The translations under genes and the position numbers were made by a program. Positions 35,038 to 46,805 of a stretch of DNA of 64,000 nucleotides are shown one piece after another; the stretch's first letter is position 1, and each line of letters opens with the position of its first letter. Source of the DNA: Aporrectodea caliginosa (Eukaryota; Annelida; Clitellata; Crassiclitellata; Lumbricidae); the NCBI GenBank assembly GCA_020284085.1, contig JACEVL010000469.1, forward strand, positions 843,501-907,500, read 5' to 3'. The notes beneath the pieces were generated by a model. It was not told the DNA's origin and did not search any database. It saw only the letters and a program-made list of their open reading frames with translations.

Positions 35038-36410
35038 TCATTCATTCATTCCAAGAATGGATATAGCAGCGCCCCTTCAAGGAATCTACTCAGAGGCGCT
35101 CCCCGCCCAGCCACGGCTAAACAGAGGAGACTTGAGCAGGCAGCATAAAGCAGGCATATTAATAATAGCAGTGACAATTTATATGGCGCCGTAACACAGC
35201 CATGCCGTTACAAGGGCGCCTCACAGTCAACTAACAACAGGGTAGGCCTTACAGAACAAATAAGTCTTGAGTCCAGATTTGAAGGAGTCAACTGTGTTAG
35301 CCGCTCGCAGGGCAGGAGGAAGACCGTTCCAGCATCTGGGGCCGGCCGCCGAGAAAGCGCGATCGCCAAAACGGGTTTTCATCCGTTTTACGCGAAGATC
35401 GCTTTTCTAGAGCGATCGGAGTCGCAACCCGGAGGCGGAAGAATGCGTTCCGATGCAGTAATCGCGCAAATACTCAGGCGCGGCCCCATGAAGTGACTTG
35501 TAGACCAACAAACAGATTTTGAACTCAATACGCAGAGAGACTGGCAGCCAGTGCAGAACATCACGGAGGAGCGGCGTGACATGATCATATTTCCTCCGGT
35601 TGCATAGCAGCTTCGCAGCAGCGTTGAGAACGGACTGCAGGCAATCCAAGAGGCACTTGGGCGCACCGACCAGTAGGCTGTTGCAGCGGTCAACCTGAGA
35701 GGTGACGAAAGCGGCAATGGCCGCTCTCGCAGCCTCGAAAGGCAATGACCTGATGCAGCCTCTCAGGAGACGGAGCTGACGAAAGCAGCAGCCAACGATT
35801 CGCGCCACATGACTTCTCATGGACAGGTCTGATTCTAGCGTGACGCCGAGATCGCGGACGACGGTCACAGGTCGGATCGCAGAACCGCAGACACTCAGTT
35901 CGCCAGTGTCAAGATGAGGGCACCGTCTGCTGGTCGCGCACCATAAGAAATCCGTCTTCTCGGGGTTGAGACGGAGTCTGTTAGATCGCATCCACTCCGC
36001 GATCCGCTCAACGCCCAACTCCATCCGTCGCCGCTGATGTTCATCAGTTGACGGTCGGCCCCACGTGTAGAGCTGCGAGTCATCGGCGTAGAAATGAGAT
36101 GACAAGCCGAGACTGGCGGCAAGCTCACCGACGTCGGCCGTGTAGAGCAGGAACAGCAGCGGTCCGAGCACAGAGCCCTGGGGGACACCGCAGACGAGAG
36201 AGCGAACAGACGACAAGACTCCATCGTAGAGCACTGTCTGTCTACGACCGCTCAGGTAGGAACGGAGCCAGTCTAGTGCCACCGAACGGATTCCGTAGGT
36301 CCTCTCCAAGCGTTCGATCAGCACATCATGGTCGACGGTGTCGAACGCCGCCGATAGATCGAGCAGGCCGAGCATGCAGCGCGTGGTTTCCCGCATCAAT
36401 CGCCTCGATT
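35038..36410 (-). mobile_element. CR1-like LINE, RT domain nearly intact
   Basis: The minus-strand frame 36399-35407 holds the RT palm: LLDLSAAFDTVDHDVL, VPQGSVLGPLLFLLYTADV, HFYADDSQLYTW and NPEKTDFLWCAT. It then continues through the thumb region to VLHWLPVSLRIEFKI. A single TAG at about 35409 interrupts it. Beyond the stop the same frame continues (RFGDRAFSAAGPRCWNGLPP, then SFKSGLKTYLF) to a TGA near 35230. The 3' UTR has the GGGAGCGCCTCTGAGT motif and a (GAAT)n tail at 35038. The endonuclease half is missing. Confidence 0.85.
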
Positions 36411-36589
36411 GCTACCAGGCATTAAACGCAGCTCAAGTTCGAGCCCATTCGAGGTTGAGGGCCCAACGATGGAGAAGGCTCGGCGCTGCTTGAGACTTGA
36501 ACGGGTCCGGGGAGAAGAAAGGAAGCTCTGCCTTGGCCGAGTAACGCAGGGGCTAGGCCAGAGACAGAGGTAATAAAATTAGGATGGGG

Positions 36590-36925
36590 CAAAACCAGCA
36601 AGACACCGCCAAACTAACGCTGCTATCCTGTAAGAGATGCTCTGCGAGGCAGGAAGCCAGTGCAAAACATCGCGCATGTAAGCAGAGACTGAGGAGTATT
36701 TTGGAATACGACCAATGAGTCGGGCAGCTGAGCGGAGGACCCGGTCAAGACGCCCTATATATTAAGACAGATGGGTGACCCGCAAGAACCGAGCAACAAT
36801 TATCAATTCTGCTGGTGACGAAGACGTGGACAAGTAGGCTACCACAGCAGCAGCATGGAAGAGACTGGACAACACGCAACTGCGTTCTGTCAAGAATGAC
36901 AAGTCGACCCACAAAAACAAATTGA
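36590..36925 (-). mobile_element. Second CR1-like LINE fragment
   Basis: The minus strand shows VFVTSRIDNCCSVLAGHPS, matching the VTSQVDRCNSLLVGAP block of the neighbouring LINE, with flanking decayed RT thumb sequence. It is broken in all frames. Confidence 0.55.
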
Positions 36926-37099
36926 ACGTCGGCTTTAATTATTAGCATCAGTAAAATCGGGTTCGAGTTACTTAAGGCTTTTTTAGGCATTCGTTTAAGG
37001 TTTATTTAGGTATTAGTTAGTAAGTAGGTGATCTCAATGTCATGTAGTAGCCATAATTTTATATCTCCACATTCTAACTCTTTCGTAATCATTTTATTC

Positions 37100-37200
37100 A
37101 ACCATTAGCCATTTACTCAGATAAAATCGAAAGCACTTTCGATTTCTCTATTATATAGACCGATAGGCCTAATGGTTCTTTGTTATCAAAAGTATAGGTC
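37100..37200 (-). pseudogene. Relic TRIM 5' end 1
   Basis: The 5' flank, ISRE-like palindrome and an ATGGCT start are recognisable by similarity to gene A, but the frame hits TGA after four codons. No RING sequence follows. Confidence 0.6.
37133..37146 (-). promoter_or_regulatory. ISRE/IRF-like site of relic 1
   Basis: The sense strand reads GAAATCGAAAGTGC. With its partner half, CTTTCGATTTT, it forms a near-perfect palindrome. Confidence 0.5.
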
Positions 37201-37329
37201 CTATAATGCGGTATATTAGAATTTGGATCAAATACAGATAACGAACTCTTGCGAATATACCTCAACGCAGCGGCAAGACCGATCGAAGTAAACAATTGAA
37301 GCAAAAAATTAATCCACTGCAATTTTAGC

Positions 37330-37860
37330 TCCTGCTGTACGCTGAACCACTAACTATCAACGTCAGTGTCACGTGTACTTTGTAACTTGCATTTGTGTAA
37401 TCGCCAGCAGGCAACTATTATTTAGCGCAAGATTAAACAGATTCTCACTCAACCTGCTGTTTGGCAGTTGAAAATATTATCACAGTCGTAAGACGCGTTT
37501 ATGATTTCATTAATATTTATATACATTGGGTTCAGGCCTACTGGCATCTGAAGAACAGAGCAGCCTGATCTTTGCGAACTTGATTTGATTTCGTGCTGTA
37601 TAAGTTGGTCTCTGTGGCGCTGAGAAATTTTAGATTTACATTACATTTCTCGGTCTCATTCTTCTCTCTGCACTTTGGTGTCCTAAAGGGATCTGCTCTC
37701 TTTCCTCTTATTATTGCAATCTGCACATAGCAAATCATTCTTATATGGCTAATAACTTTAGAGTTTAGTGCAGCAGTCGCCTATGACGTTCAGCTTCAAC
37801 ATTTTCTTTCACCTAACTGATCTTAGGTGAAAGGAAAACTTGATGAGTAGCCTACCTCTC
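37330..37860. other. No gene seen
   Basis: Short frames only, with no domain or repeat recognised. Confidence 0.5.
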
Positions 37861-37862
37861 TT

Positions 37863-38594
37863 CAGTGCATGTATGGTTCTGTACATGAGGCAACCACGGT
37901 CCGGAAGTTGGGGACCTAGTAGAATGTTTGAGTGGGGGAATTGCGTTTGCCGAAGGCAAGAAGCCCCTAACGACTATAGGGGTTATGGGTGTGTCGTAAG
38001 CTCCCCCATCGGTGTCTGGGGCGGAGACCGAGAAGCGGACGCAATTTTGAGCATTTTGATACCAAATGGAGTGCATTTTGGGCTCTTGTTTACCTCACAA
38101 TTTTCAAAAGTTGGGGAACCCTCCCAACCTGTTCGAAAGTTGGCGGGACGCGTCCCACGGGTCCCATAGGGTGGTTGCGCCTATGGAACTTCTGCATAAA
38201 CCGTCAAAAAACTCAGGTGAATCTAAAGCAGTGCATGTATGGTTCTGTACATGAGGCAACCACGGTCCGGAAGTTGGGGACCTAGTAGAATGTTTGAGTG
38301 GGGGAATTGCGTTTGCCGAAGGCAAGAAGCCCCTAACGACTAGGGGTTATGGGTGTGTCGTAAGCTCCCCCATCGGTGTCTGGGGCGGAGACCGAGAAGC
38401 GGACGAAATTTTGAGCATTTTGATACCAAATGGAGTGCATTTTGGGCTCTTGTTTACCTCACAATTTTCAAAAGTTGGGGAACCCTCCCAACCTGTTCGA
38501 AAGTTGGCGGGACGCGTCCCACGGGTCCCATAGGGTGGTTGCGCCTATGGAACTTCTGCATAAACCGTCAAAAAACTCAGGTGAATCTAAAGCA
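37863..38594 (+). repeat. 366-bp tandem duplication
   Basis: Two almost identical copies (37863-38228 and 38229-38594) start CAGTGCATGTATGG. They differ by a two-base indel and very few substitutions. The unit is GC-richer than its surroundings and has open frames in several phases, with no recognised domain. It abuts the relic TRIM exon. Confidence 0.9.
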
Positions 38595-38664
38595 TTTATG
38601 TTTGTTTTTCGCCAACGACTAGTGTCCTTTCCCTTAATTCTCTCTCCAGCACTGACCGATTGTA

Positions 38665-38800
38665 GTTTTATTCTCGATGTCTTGCTTTTCATATCACAAC
38701 GGCTCAAATCTTTCGCAGTCATTTTTACTGAAACCGAAAGCCCTTTCGATTTCACTATTGGTCTTGGGTTATTGGGTCTTTTGCTATCAAATGTACATGC
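38665..38800 (-). pseudogene. Relic TRIM 5' end 2
   Basis: ATG at 38722-38720 begins MTAKDLSRCDMKSKTS, matching the first codons of the 58-kb TRIM gene (MSAKHLDSCDIKKQD). Similarity stops after about 17 codons, just before the RING. The ISRE-like promoter motif is preserved upstream. Confidence 0.7.
38740..38755 (-). promoter_or_regulatory. ISRE/IRF-like site of relic 2
   Basis: The sense strand reads GTGAAATCGAAAGGGC and the opposite strand CTGAAACCGAAAG, so both arms match GAAANNGAAA. It lies 18 bp upstream of the ATG. Confidence 0.55.
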
Positions 38801-38829
38801 AGTGTACACTGTACAGGCCTACGAGCGAA

Positions 38830-39825
38830 AAGAAATTTAGCTTGGATAAACAGAACAAACTCTCACAGTCACAAATATAATCTAAATAAACGGAGCAGTA
38901 AGCTTTAAACGGTCATTGCTATGATGACTGAAAATCGATCGATCTATAATGTAACAGTGTAACTTATGAAATGAAAATGTTAATATCTACGCTAAACAAC
39001 TGATAGACCGATTATAATGTTGATTGCTGCCATTCTCTGGAGTCTGAATCACTGAATAACCTACACATCGGCATCATAATAATGATTCTGTACCTTGGAC
39101 CTAAGTCTGATAACGTGTAGGCCTACAGACAAATATGATTTAGCGCTAGACATATCCAGCCTGCTATCTGGTATTAAATCAAATCAATCAAAAATCGTTT
39201 TTGGCACCAAAGAACGTTGCAACATAACAGAGTAACAGTCATCTCACAAAATATGCATCAAATATGCTAAATCGTAATAGATTGAACTAGACAGCATAAT
39301 GGGTACCTATGGACTCATCTACTGCATTTAGATAAAAGCATCTAATTTCATTGATATTTACGTGGTCGGTAAGCCTATACTGCTTGATCTGATCCTCCTC
39401 GTTGCCCTGCTGGTGCCCTCTCTTCTCACTTTCTTAGTAAATATGTAGTCTTGCTGTCAGGTTGTAGCTACATACAGTCACACTGAGTGCAGTATTTCAG
39501 GTTTTATTACATCTCGAAAACACACGCATTATCACAAGTGGTCCTTCATTTTATAACTGGTTACACCGTGGACATTACAGAAATGTTTGATTATTTGACA
39601 AAATTCTTAGAGATGTGTCCATGATTGGAAGAATCTTTTGACTGAAATGCAGATACAATCAAAACAACTGATTAACAGGGCAAATATTAAATTGACAGCT
39701 TGTGCTGAGGATCAAGTAGGCCTACAATCCTGTAGAAGGTAAGACTTCTTTGGACTAGATGGTAGGCCTATACGGTATTCCATTGATGGTCACCACTTAC
39801 CACTTCAGGTTACCATTAGGCCTAC
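38830..39825. other. No gene seen
   Basis: AT-rich, with no recognised exon or element. Confidence 0.5.
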
Positions 39826-39826
39826 A

Positions 39827-40253
39827 AGGATCCTGAGTGGCCAAGTGGGTTGGTGCCCGCACGTCACGTCTGCGCCCCAGGTTCGCTTCCCGGTCGGGTC
39901 GGTTTAACAGAGATTAATTTCTCGGATCTTTACTGCGGGTGGCTCGGTCGCATTATAAACGTGGAGTACAATTTTATACAACACACAGTACAACACATCA
40001 CAATACAACTGGGGCGTGGTGGTTTAGGGGTATGTTCGGTGCCTTGCAGCTGGAGGGTTGCGGGTTCGAATCCACCTCAAAGTCGCCGCGTAGGGACCCT
40101 GCATGGGCAAGTCCTTCACTCGCAATTGCTCATGCGCTTCGGCGTGAAACTCCGATTCAGCGTTCGCGCAGTAGTCGGGAGCGCCTCTGAATGGAAAATC
40201 TGGTAGGGGCGCTATAACAAGTGTTCAAATACAATACAATACAATACAATACA
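39827..40253 (+). mobile_element. Dimeric tRNA-derived SINE, copy 2
   Basis: The first head has A box TGGCCAAGTGG and B box GGTTCGCTTCC. After a spacer with ACACA repeats, a second head has A box TGGTTTAGGGG and an exact B box GGTTCGAATCC. The 3' segment GGGAGCGCCTCTGAAT...GGGGCGCTATA and a (ATACA)n tail follow. This copy is longer and better preserved than copy 1. Confidence 0.85.
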
Positions 40254-40960
40254 AAGTTTCTCACAGTTGGCGGTTGTTTTTCTGTTTAACGACTAGCTGT
40301 GTTGTAACAAAGACCATTAGCGTCGCCTTCCTCCTTCATCCAGGCTTGGGACTGGCACTGTCAGAAAGCGAACAGAGGCGGAGTTTTTTCATCTCACAGT
40401 TTCTCACAGATCTAAGACTTAGGCCTATAGGCTACATGTATAATATAGGTGCAGCAGTTCAGAAACTCGGAATTTGCGAAATTCAAGAGGAAGATCGTTC
40501 CAGTGTCGAGGTGTGGTACATGTGGTATAGGCCAACATTTATTGGTTGGAGAACTTGTGATGATTGGTGGTTGGACGAAAGCGTCAGATAGGAAGAGGAT
40601 TGGATTGAGCGGAGTGGCTGGGTGATGAATAGGGCGCGAAGATACTTGGGCTGGGAGCTTTGAATGAAGTGCTCTGGGATTTTCAGAAAATGAAGTGATT
40701 TGAAGATTGGAATGATTTGCTGATGGTTGGGTTCCTGGTGATAGCTCGGGTTAATGAGTCTTGAAGAGTTACAAAAGCTTCATTTGGGTAGAATCAGGAA
40801 TGGGATTTGCAGTAGGCCTAATAGGCCTTATAAAGCTTAGAGTGGAGCAGTTTAAAGTCACAAAACACGTGTTCTGGAATTCGCTATATGGGCGTCAGCA
40901 AAACCCCTAAACGTAGACTTTAAAATGTTGTGCTATATGTTCTGATCTTATGCAGGGTCT
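40254..40960. other. No gene seen
   Basis: No domain-bearing frame. It may include uncharacterised sequence of the broken gypsy element that follows. Confidence 0.4.
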
Positions 40961-42600
40961 CGAGGGAGGAGATAGGAGGAGGAAAGGAAGCAGTTTCAAA
41001 AGACTTTAGATGTCAGATGTCGTTCTCGGCAAATGGCCGTGTTAGCTCTGCGCATGTCAACACACAACGGACATCACCATGGATTTTGGGCTTTGGTACG
41101 ACAACAATCGGTGATGCCCATGGTGTTGCACCTTCCACTTTCTCGATGACGTCCTGCTCAATGTCTGACCGTAATTGTGCTTCCACTTGTTTTCGCACGT
41201 GGAACGGGATGCGTCGATGTGGCTGAGCTACAGGAGTGACTGTCTCGTCAATGTGGAGCTTGACACTGAAGTTTTTCAATTTTCCAAGGCCTCTGAACAG
41301 ATCGGAGTATTCTACGCCAACGGCGTAGTTGCAACTCTAACATGCTGGACTACATTGATGAGGTGTAGCTAGATGACGCTAGTCATCTTTTGATACTCTG
41401 TTTTTATAATGACGAACTTATTTCATTTTTATAACCTGAACTTTTGAAATCTTACGATGCTTTATATGACGTCTCCCAGCTCAGCAGTGAGCCGCTGCTG
41501 CCGGCGATAACGTAGAAATCCGTGTATGCTTGGTTGAAGTCATGTTCAGCAAGCAGGGTGAGTTTACCGAGAACAGGGAGTGGAGTTGAGCCGTGGTATG
41601 ACCTGATTTTCGTAGTGGTTGGACTGAGCCTTTGCTTGGGCTGTAGCTTGTCAAAATCTTTCTCGTCAAGAATATTGACACTTGCTCCGGAGTCTGCTGT
41701 GACTTTGATCGGTATGCCGTCCAGCTTGACAACGAAAGTGGGTGCATCACGGCGGCATGCCTGTGCTCTGACTGCATACAAGTACTCTGTTTCTGATTCT
41801 GAGAAGGGGTTATCTGCAGCAACCCAGTTAATTCTTGGTATGCGACCACCATACTGCGTCTCTGGGCGCCCAGGTGGGCCAGAGCTGCGACACACAGATG
41901 AAAAATGTCCCAGTTTCCCACAGCCAGCCCCTGCAGGTTTGGCCAAGGGCTGGACATCGTTCGCGACCTCCTGCGTGCGGCCAAGCCTTCCCGCAGTTGC
42001 GACAGGTTGCATTCCTTTTGGACTCGTCATAACGTACTGAATTCTTCTTGAAGGCATGATTCTTTGTTTTAATCTGACTGACAGACTCTGTTGCAGGCTC
42101 ACCTGCCATCACAGAGGATTGAGCATCAGCAAGTTCAGTTGCACGAGCCATCTCAAATAGCTTGTCCAAGGTAAGCGTGGGATCAGTCAATGCCTTTCGA
42201 CGAAGGCGATTCGACAGGCAACCCTGGATGAGTTGGCTTTTCAGCTCGCGGTTCACGTCGCTGAAGTCGCACGTGGTAGCTAGCTGGCGAAGTCGGGTCA
42301 GGTATGATGCGATGTCTTCTGTTTGGTTTTGTTTGGCCTGACGAAACTTGAATACCGCAAATTCGGTGTTCTCTTTAGGGGAGAAGAATGATGTAAGCGC
42401 GTTTATGGCTGTATCTGTCATTGACTCGTTTTCATTGGGGTTGGCGATTGATAAAGTGTTAAAAATGTCACTTACATGTTCGCCTGCATAGTGGAGGAGT
42501 AGCGCTTTCTGTCTTGCATCCTCGGTTTTCCGTCGACTGTTGACATTGATGGCATTGATGTTCAGGGTCTCTGGACAAAGTTGTGTTGATAGGGTGAAAA
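40960..42600 (-). mobile_element. Broken Ty3/gypsy element (Gag, protease, start of RT)
   Basis: Reading the minus strand, 42570-41828 is Gag: LNINAINVNSRRKTEDARQ, ALLLHYAGEHVSDIF, FAVFKFRQAKQ. Two zinc-knuckle-like motifs follow (CRNCGK, CGKLGHFSSVC). The protease (KVTADSGASVNILD) and its tail end at about 41466. RT begins at about 41350 (YSDLFRGLGKLKNFSVKL, then PWASPIVVVPKPKIHGDVR) and breaks off near 41000. A frameshift occurs near 41900-41960, and about 110 bp of foreign sequence separates protease from RT. No LTRs were recognised. Confidence 0.75.
41362..41468. repeat. ~100-bp sequence also present inverted at 45349-45450
   Basis: This stretch (GATGACGCTAGTCATCTTTTG to CTTACGATGCTTTATATG) is the reverse complement of sequence in the 3' flank of NHL exon C, with only a few differences. 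Here it interrupts the gypsy pol frame. Confidence 0.8.
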
Positions 42601-42849
42601 GATTTAGGCCTACAGGTGATAGCGCTCACTATGCACCATGACGCTGCCGCAGAGCAGTCCCTCTCCGGTAGCATATGACACACGTCCGGCTAATGCACCG
42701 AAGTGCACGGTGTATGTAGAACAGTCATTCGTTGTATTCCGGTTGGCAGGCCCTACATGTGGATTGAAGCACCACCACTGTCCACCAGGGACTCACGGTC
42801 GATGCTACGCTTCACAGAAACTTTTACACATGAAATTCTGAAATGATAT

Positions 42850-44550
42850 TAAACCGCTGAAGTTATCAACTAGCTAATTTTTTTATTATAGACACATATT
42901 TAGTTTTGCTTACGGAATAAAAGCTATATTATGTTGTTAAGACATTGTAACTAGGCTATAGGCTATTATTACAAACTGAACACCTGGAATTATTATTTTC
43001 ATTTTATAAACGAAAAAGTCTCCTGCGAAATCAGTTAATTTTATTGCCTTATTTGTTAATATTTTGACGCTGAATTCCCATTTTTTTTATTACGTATCAT
43101 TTTACATGTAGCCTAACCAGGAGTGGTTTAAAATCCGCTGCGTCACGTTTTTCAGTGGTTGGACTTGGACCATTCACCTGCACGGGAAAGTAACCCTTTG
43201 TATCAGTGCGTTGATTCTTCATTCACTTTCAAACACTTAAAAACCGTTATATTTTACATGGGTTGGGCTAAGGTGCTCTGAGTAATTAGGCCCTACTTTT
43301 GGAAAAGTCTATTGTATAGTATAGGCCTAATCTTCTCAACGAGTGACTGTTTCAATAAAATTGTCGAAATTCCATATGCAAAGGTAGTTAATCTGCTGAT
43401 TTCTACGAATCACAGTTCATTACATTTTGTCAGATGGCCACACCCTATTCGTTCGAAAGTCAAGTTCCATTCGCCAGATGACGTAGGCCTATTATTTATT
43501 TTATCATAATAATAATATTATAGGCAATTTTTAACTGATCTGTTGCTACGAAAGTCATCAGGCGAACAGCATGGTACCATATTTAGAAAGTCAACCCCTT
43601 TATTATTAGAAATGCAAATGCACGAGTTTTCACATAGCGACAGCATAGTCTCCACCTTGCTCAGTTTTCAATTAATTGATCGGGCGAGATCTTTCACCAC
43701 CGTTGCTTGCTTGCTTAAGCGCCACGTCATTTAAGGTCCCTGTGTGCGGACCGTTAAGTCAATCAATCAATCAGTTCTTTTATTGATCACCATAATACTA
43801 TCACAAATAAACATAATCAAGACATTCAAGTGCAGTGGCGTCAATAGGTAGACCCAAAGGAACATAAGGTTCCGCTAGCAGGGTCACCCTAGTTTCATCA
43901 ATCATTAATCTAACAGTATTTGTTTATTTGTTTATTTATTTAAGGTCGAACGTTGTTTTAAATCACCTAAATCAATCACCAGAATATTTTAGTTTCATGC
44001 CTGGACAAAGGAGGAAGACGACGCCAATCATCTTTGTTATTATTTGTCATGTGAACTACTGGGCTCCCTACATATTATGTCAATTTAACCAATTTAAACG
44101 TAAACTACAGATATGTCTTATGAATGCACAGTTGCACACATATGAATGCACACTGTACCTCTAAGCTCGTATATTATTGTTTTTGTTTGTTTGTTTTCTC
44201 TTGTCTTGTAATGCAGTTTGTATAGATTGATCATGATTGACACAATGTTATTATCATCGAAATGATCAATGTAAATAGCGAAACCTTATTTTCCATATGG
44301 GTTTGCCTACCCATTGCTGTCGTCACATGTGTTTATTTTGGAAATGTGTTTCTGCTGCTGAACGTTCAATAGCCTAATACATTCATTAATTCGTTATGAC
44401 ACAATGTCGTTAAACAGCAACAATCCAGAGTATTTAAAGGCGTTTTTAGAATCTATTATTTCAACAATAAACACAAGGTCGCTTATATTGATTTAAGTCA
44501 TTTAACAATGCTTCACGTTGTCCGATAAACATGTGAAAATCTTGTCACCT
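42850..44550. other. No gene seen; LINE 3' UTR remnant at 43757-43915
   Basis: At 43757-43915 a (TCAA)n tail and AAGTGCAGTGGCGTCAATAG...GGGTCACCCT resemble the 3' UTR of the LINE at 53965-55560. The rest is AT-rich without recognised features. Confidence 0.5.
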
Positions 44551-44552
44551 TG

Positions 44553-44985
44553 TCACCTTGTGCTTTCAGTTTGTGGAACTTTAGCGACCTTCATGATCAA
44601 GCCTCTCCATTTCCTTCTGTCCGCCGTCGCATCTCTCAGTTCTGCCAAATTCATTCCAGTTGTTTCATGTATCTCGTCCATCCACATTTTCCTTGGTCGT
44701 CCTTGTTTTCTCCTTCCCTCTCCATATGCTAACATCATTTCCTTTTCCAGTCCATCTGATCGCATGACATGACCAAAGAACCTCAACTTTGCTCTTAGCA
44801 CTGTTTGTTGTAGTGTCTCTGCCTTCTCAATTCCGATAGTCCAGCGCCACCAATCGCTGGTCTTTTTCTCTTTCCATGATATTCTCTGCATCTTCCTCCA
44901 TATCCACATTTCGCATGCGTTAATCATTTTTCTCATTTTCTTGGTCATTGTCCATGTCTCGCTGCCGTAAAATCTTTTACTTAGC
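44553..44985 (-). mobile_element. LINE C-terminal fragment
   Basis: The minus-strand frame reads YGSETWTMTKKMRKMINACE, WIWRKMQRISWKEKKT, AKLRFFGHVMRSDGLEKEMM, GRRKQGRPRKMWMDEI, RRKWRGLI. FGHVMR and RRRGRPRK-W-D are hallmarks of the region after RT in many animal non-LTR elements. It is open for 131 codons but truncated at both ends. Confidence 0.75.
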
Positions 44986-45348
44986 CTAATAACATGAATC
45001 CTATGATCAGAAGTTCATTTGCAATAATTACCATGATAGTTATTGGATAGGCTACATTCAACATTAACGGTGATTAGCAGTATCTCAAAATTAATACATT
45101 TTACCACTTATTCAAGCTAAACATCCAAATAGGCAAAATATCAGACCCGACTATCCAGCAAATGTTATCTGTTTCGGTTGGTACTCGATAAACCTTGTCA
45201 AAAAGATGTCCCACATAAACAACTAAATACACAGCTGTACTTGGAAACAATGTTCTTTATCACATTGTGAAATTTTAAACAACAATCATTGAAACAGTAA
45301 GATAACAAATTTAAAATAGGCTAAATATTAAATATAATAAACGAAAAG

Positions 45349-45450
45349 GCATATAAAGCATCGTAAGATATCAAAAGTTCAGGTTATAAAAAATGAAATA
45401 AGTTCGTCATTATAAAAACAGAGTATCAAAAGATGACTAGCGTCACCCCC
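45349..45450. repeat. Inverted partner of 41362-41468
   Basis: See the finding on this pair. This copy lies in the 3' flank of NHL exon C, and a related 3' flank occurs near 51380-51420 downstream of gene D. Confidence 0.8.
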
Positions 45451-45500
45451 TCCTTTATCAGTCCCAAGTCTATATAAAGGAAGAGGGCGATGCTAGTCAT
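45432..45500. repeat. Imperfect 68-nt hairpin
   Basis: ATGACTAGCGTC...CCTCCTTTAT pairs with ATAAAGGA...GATGCTAGTCAT around a short loop containing TCTATAT. It lies directly next to the inverted-repeat sequence. Confidence 0.7.
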
Positions 45501-45650
45501 TTTTGCTGTGATGCAACGTTGTTAAAGAACAACCATTACCAACCAAAGAGAATTACTTTCTAGTTTTAAGAATACATTCTATATGAATACAAGATTGGAA
45601 AGCAAATTAGTTCGATTTCAAGACAATACATAAATTTAACTTAGGCCTAA

Positions 45651-45738
45651 TTAGTAGATACTGAAGATTAAAATCCGCTGATTGTCCGATTCGTTGTCAG
45701 CTACAATCAGTCGACCATTTGACTCATCCAGAAGAATT
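45651..45738 (-). CDS. NHL exon C, 3' part (after the hAT insertion)
   Basis: The minus strand encodes the last propeller strand (LLDESNGRLIVADNESDNQR, then ILIF) and a TAA stop at 45653-45651. It continues the frame of 48310-49122 once the hAT element is discounted. Confidence 0.75.
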
Positions 45739-46739
45739 CAGTGGCGGCGCCAGACACTTTTTGTTACCAGGGCATAGCCAGGGCAGTCATACAAGTAACC
45801 AGTACAGAGGTCATTTATGGCAAGCGTGGTAGCGCGAACTTATTATGGTGACCATATGCATGGTGACCATTTAATTTCGCGCTACCGCGCTCGCCAAAAG
45901 TCGGCCCTCTGCACTATTATAAGCCTACTTGTCAGTTCAGAAGAGATGGGGAGACATGACGTAACAAGATCTAAGTCTCTCAGACTGAAGCAAGAGGTAT
46001 AGCCTACCAATGACAGAAAAAGTTTAGAAGAAGGATACGAGTGGCTGACCCTTCCGTAGCATACCCTAGCATTTGCTACTGACAATAGGCCTCCCGCTTC
46101 CATCTTCTTCAAACGGACTACTAGGATGACATGGGTTCTGAGATAAAGTCATGCTCTTAATTAAAGGAAGCAGATGCGATAGTGGAAGAAAAGTGCGCCC
46201 GATCAGTATAGCCTATATAGCAAAAGATCGGCCCAGCTTAAATAAATCACAGTCACAGTGGAACTGCAAGTATAATGTCAATTTCCTCACCTCTAATGAC
46301 GTCTACTTTATACTTGGAAGTTGTCAGCACATCGGAGCAAAGTGATAGGCCAATTATTCCTATCGGCTTCTTCCTCCGCTATATCTGCATTCTTCACAAA
46401 CATCATCAGCTGAAGGAATATTAGCACCCGAGGTTTGCATCTTAAAGAACAACTTGATGGAAGGAGTACCGACAACAGGAGTCTCAATTTTCGACTTTGC
46501 TCCTTTCTGAATGCCAGAACTGTACATACGTTTCAAGGGATTCATGGTTGTTGATGATAATTTTCGTTTACGTATTATATTTAAAAGTACGGTAAACGAA
46601 TGAATATACCATGGCCTGTACACTGTGTACAGAAACACTGTAAGCCTGTAAGAGACAGGCTGCGACACAGACAGCGATATATATATATATAATAATACAT
46701 ATATTATATATACATATATAGGTAAATATATATATATAT

Positions 46740-46805
<66 letters not shown>

